64,000 bases of DNA from Aphelocoma coerulescens (Eukaryota; Chordata; Aves; Passeriformes; Corvidae). Under the pieces are notes generated by a model that worked only from the letters and a program-made list of their open reading frames with translations, did not search any database and was not told the origin of the DNA. The stretch is from the NCBI RefSeq assembly GCF_041296385.1, contig NW_027184085.1:9667301-9731300 (forward strand), written 5' to 3'. Positions 51,716 through 64,000 of this stretch are shown here, one piece after another; the stretch's first letter is position 1, and each line of letters starts with the position of its first letter. The position numbers and the translations under genes were made by a program.

Positions 51716-54065
51716 CTGGAGAAGGATGGGGACCTGCTGAGAGCGGTCACCCCTGGCCCTCTGCTGACAGGAGCACCTGCTGGGCCTAGAGGGTTTTGGG
51801 GTGGTGCAGGAGGGTCCCAGTCTCTTGGATCAGGGACCAGCCTCTAACCCCAATACTGCAGCCTGAGAGGGGTCTGCCATCCTACACCGTGTGGCAGGAC
51901 TGTGGCTCCCATCAAGTCCAATGGTCCCCATGGGGCCTGGCTGTAGGGGGTGAAGGGACTCTGGAGCCACAGGTGAAACCCAAGGGGGTACAGGAAGCTG
52001 CTGATCATGTTGGCAAAGAAAGGGGATGTCCTCAGCTTTCCCATCATTAATCCCACACCAGCCAGGGCAAGCCTGAGCCAGCAGCATCTTCCTCCCCTCA
52101 TCGTCTTTGGGAGCCGCCCAGTTCCCCCAGCAAGGATCTGGGCAGGGGAGGAGGGTGCTACAGAAAGGCTCTTGCCCTGGCAGTGACCAGGGTCTCTGCT
52201 GGAGGGGTCCTGGAAAGGGGCAGGGCTGGGGACAAACGCAGGCCGCGATACCAACTGCTCACCTGGGGCTGCTGAGGTTCACAGGGAGGGCTGTGAGTGC
52301 TGATCTTGGGGACACCCTCAGGCCCCCCAGCAGGTTTACACAGCCTTGGAGCAGGGGTAGATGCTCTTGGAAATCCTGTGGGTGCTGTCCCCCCACCAGG
52401 AACCATGTCCCACAAATGGCAGGGAAGAAAGGAGGAGGTTTTCCAGCCGCTCTGCTGGATTTAATTAGCATTTGCAACTAGGAGAGGCAGTGGGGACTAT
52501 ATGGGCTGCCAGGAGCAGGGACATGCACCCCACCATCCCATGCCCTCATCACCCCAGCCTCCACAGCAGACAGGGATGCCAGGATGGATCTGCCCCTCAC
52601 TTGCTGGATGGTGATGTTCTCACACTGGCAGAGAGGAAGAACCCCCTGTTCAAGCTGTGGAAGACTTTGGGGAGTCCTGGAGAGCTCCTTTCCTGGGTGG
52701 CAGAAAGCACCTGGGTTTAGTTCCCCCACGGCCAAAGCAAAGCCGGTATTTGTGTCCCTGCAGAGCTCAGAAAGGAGAATCAATCCTAGACCAGAGAGGT
52801 GATATTTAACCCAAAAACGGGCTGGAGTGAGGCAGGGGAAGCACCGGCCCTCCCAGCCTCAGCCCCGCTGCCAGTAGTGTCCCTGCCGCCAATAGTGTCC
52901 CTGCCAGAGCCGGCAGGAGCGATTTCCCAGCAGAGGTGGTGTGAGGACAGGACAGCGGTGCCGGCAGACAGCTCCCAAGTAGGACAGCGCAGGTGAGCTG
53001 CCAGCCCGGCCCCCCGGGGCCTGCACCGCCTCCTCCCCCACAGGAGGTTGTGCTATTTAAACGCAGCGTTCCCAATTTCATTGTGCTTATCCCCACGGCT
53101 CCGCACAAGCCCCTTCTCCCGCCCAGTTCCATCCTTCTGCCATTAAATCCTCTCCCCTTAAATACAAATGGCTTGATGGAGCCCTCCAAGATAGGCCAGG
53201 CTTTGGGACAGAAACCCTACAGCCCAGCCCCACAAAACTCCTGCCCTCCTCCTCGTGGCTCAGCCCCAAAGGCCCAGGGAAACATTCTGTCACACAAACT
53301 GCATTTTACCTTCCTTGCAGAAACCCCCAGTTCCTGCATTCCCTAAAAGCTGCTCTGTGCATCCTAAAGCCATTGCCCCCCTCAGGCTGAGGGCTCAGCC
53401 ATACCCAGCCTCTTGTCCGCTGCTGCTCCCTAGGACCCAGGGCTTCCCTGACATAAAGCAACCAAGTACAGCAGTAGCACATTCTTCAGCTCACAGAAGG
53501 GAAAAAAAACGAAGCAGCAAGGCGGGGAGTCAGAACAGGTGAAAAGGAAGAAAAACCATGATCAGGAACCCAGCTACTGAGTGGGTCTCAACACAAGGCC
53601 AGCTGGCACCAGAGATCCAAGACAACCATCAGAAAGCCACTGGGACACATGAAATGTGTTGAAGCTCCTCTCTCCCCAGCCACAGTGGTGTCACACTGTG
53701 CCAGAACCCCAGAGACACCCCAAGTGCCCCTCATGCCTGGATAAGATGGGGATTGTTGGAGAGGTCCTTCACTGCAAAGCCACAGCAGCAGGAGACCTGA
53801 CAGCTCATGGCCAGCCTCGGAGAAGCAACACCAGGTACCTGCTGCCAGGCTCTTGCTGCCAAGCCAGGGCAGGGCAGAGACCCTGCCAAACCCATTTCTT
53901 CCACTAACAGAGCTGAGAGGCGTTAAGCGTAAAGAGCAGCCCTGTCCACAGCAGGGGAATACACACACGGATAGGCTCCACTGGAGCAAGGAGTGCTCAG
54001 ACAGCACGCCAGAAACATGGGTTTAGACAGGGCCATCACCACACAAAAGAACTGCTGGGGTCTGG

Positions 54066-54417
54066 CTAGAGTTTTGTGGGATTTTTATTAATTTTTTTTT
54101 ATTCTTTTTTGTGGGGTTTTGTTTTTTTAATACAGGCTAGCGTTGTACCCTTTGCTAAAGCTGCTGATTCTGCCACATAAACTAGAACAGAAATTTCTCA
54201 GAAATTAGTCAGTTCCCCTCCTTGTTAATTCACTGTCTGCCTCCCAACTGAACACCGGTCTGGATTTGTGTTTGCAGAAAACATTCCCTGTACAAAGTCT
54301 GACGTGCAGCTACACTGTTCTGACTGAGGAATGAAGAAGCCAAGAGTCCACTGAACACTGGATTTTTCCCTGTACAACGTGGCCTGATGTGGAGTTTGGT
54401 CCACCGAGGACAGCGAG
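54066..54417 (-). other. VCP: VCP 3' UTR
   Basis: It is transcribed leftward from the stop codon at 54418-54420 to just beyond the poly(A) signal (plus-strand TTTATT, 54084-54089). On the sense strand a GU-rich element (TTTTGTGTGGTGATGG) follows, fixing the cleavage site at roughly 54065-54072. Length is about 350 nt. A long U/A-rich stretch precedes the signal. Confidence 0.85.
54084..54089 (-). terminator. VCP: VCP poly(A) signal AATAAA
   Basis: AATAAA on the minus strand, within AATTAATAAAAATCCC, 329 nt after the stop codon. Confidence 0.85.
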
Positions 54418-63713
<9,296 letters not shown>

Positions 63714-64000
63714 GCAGCTTCACAGTGAATTTGTAAGCATTTGATAATGCCAGTCTGAAACTGTGATGCAAACTCATGCAACAGCTGCCATCCCAGCATT
63801 GCTATCAACACCCTTACTACTTCACATAACACACAATAAAAACCTTGCCAGTAACTGGCAGCACTGATTCAAAGCATCACTCTGCTTTACAAGCTGCCAG
63901 TGCTTCAGTCTGTGTCCAGAACACATAAGCAAATACTTTCCAAACACTAGTATTAAAAAAAACCAAACCAAAACCCCACACCACAAATTATTTCTTCCCC

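Larger units (their letters stand above)
47576..54065. other. Intergenic spacer between convergent DNAJB5 and VCP
   Basis: No gene is recognised. The middle (48.5-51.4 kb) is a pile-up of CR1 and LTR fragments, 51465-51715 is a degenerate short-period repeat, and 52.1-54.0 kb is unique DNA. Mammals have a poorly conserved testis gene (C9orf131) in the equivalent interval; I see no trace of it. Confidence 0.7.

Overview
This is vertebrate nuclear DNA, almost certainly from a bird. The interspersed repeats are CR1 LINE fragments with the avian tail (TTCTGTGATTCTATGA-like) and endogenous-retrovirus LTR pieces of a kind I know from songbirds. The genes have short exons with GT/AG introns, and their order matches human 9p13 (PHF24, DNAJB5, VCP). 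Human 9p is largely equivalent to the avian Z chromosome, so Z linkage is likely but is an inference. No bacterial features, CRISPR arrays, tRNAs or rRNAs were seen.

Layout. (1) 1-8260: a GC-rich, CpG-island-like block (about 370-900) that could hold the PHF24 promoter and a noncoding first exon, then repeat-bearing noncoding DNA. (2) 8265-11829 (+): PHF24 (GINIP/KIAA1045), seven coding exons, 400 codons, with a 3' UTR probably running to about 13.46 kb. (3) 13.5-31.0 kb: about 17 kb with no convincing gene. It holds a near-perfect 68-bp minisatellite, homopolymer tracts, orphan GC-rich blocks and an inverted pair of CR1s. (4) 31.1-47.58 kb (+): DNAJB5. It has a CpG-island promoter with a heat-shock element, CRE and CCAAT boxes, a first intron made of degenerate minisatellite, an alternative first coding exon at 35.2 kb, three shared coding exons and a 1.8-kb 3' UTR. 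(5) 47.6-54.06 kb: intergenic DNA rich in CR1 and LTR pieces. (6) 54.07-64.0 kb (-): the 3' eleven exons of VCP (p97), codons 237-806 and the stop. The 5' exons lie beyond the right edge. DNAJB5 and VCP converge tail to tail.

Functional context. DNAJB5 (an Hsp40 J-protein) and VCP (the p97 AAA+ unfoldase) both belong to proteostasis. PHF24 is a neuronal modulator of Gi signalling. I reconstructed all coding exons from splice sites and reading phase, and the totals equal the lengths I recall for the families (PHF24 400 aa; VCP 570 aa for residues 237-806) or differ by one residue (DNAJB5 347 against 348 aa).

I found no wholly new gene system. The most notable points are a canonical EF-hand loop in this PHF24 that I recall as degraded in mammals, a heat-shock/CRE promoter with an N-terminally extended DNAJB5 isoform, MEF2 and E-box sites in DNAJB5 intron 3, an NF-Y box cluster just after the PHF24 stop codon, the homogeneous 68-bp minisatellite, and a tandem duplication at the VCP exon 7 splice acceptor.
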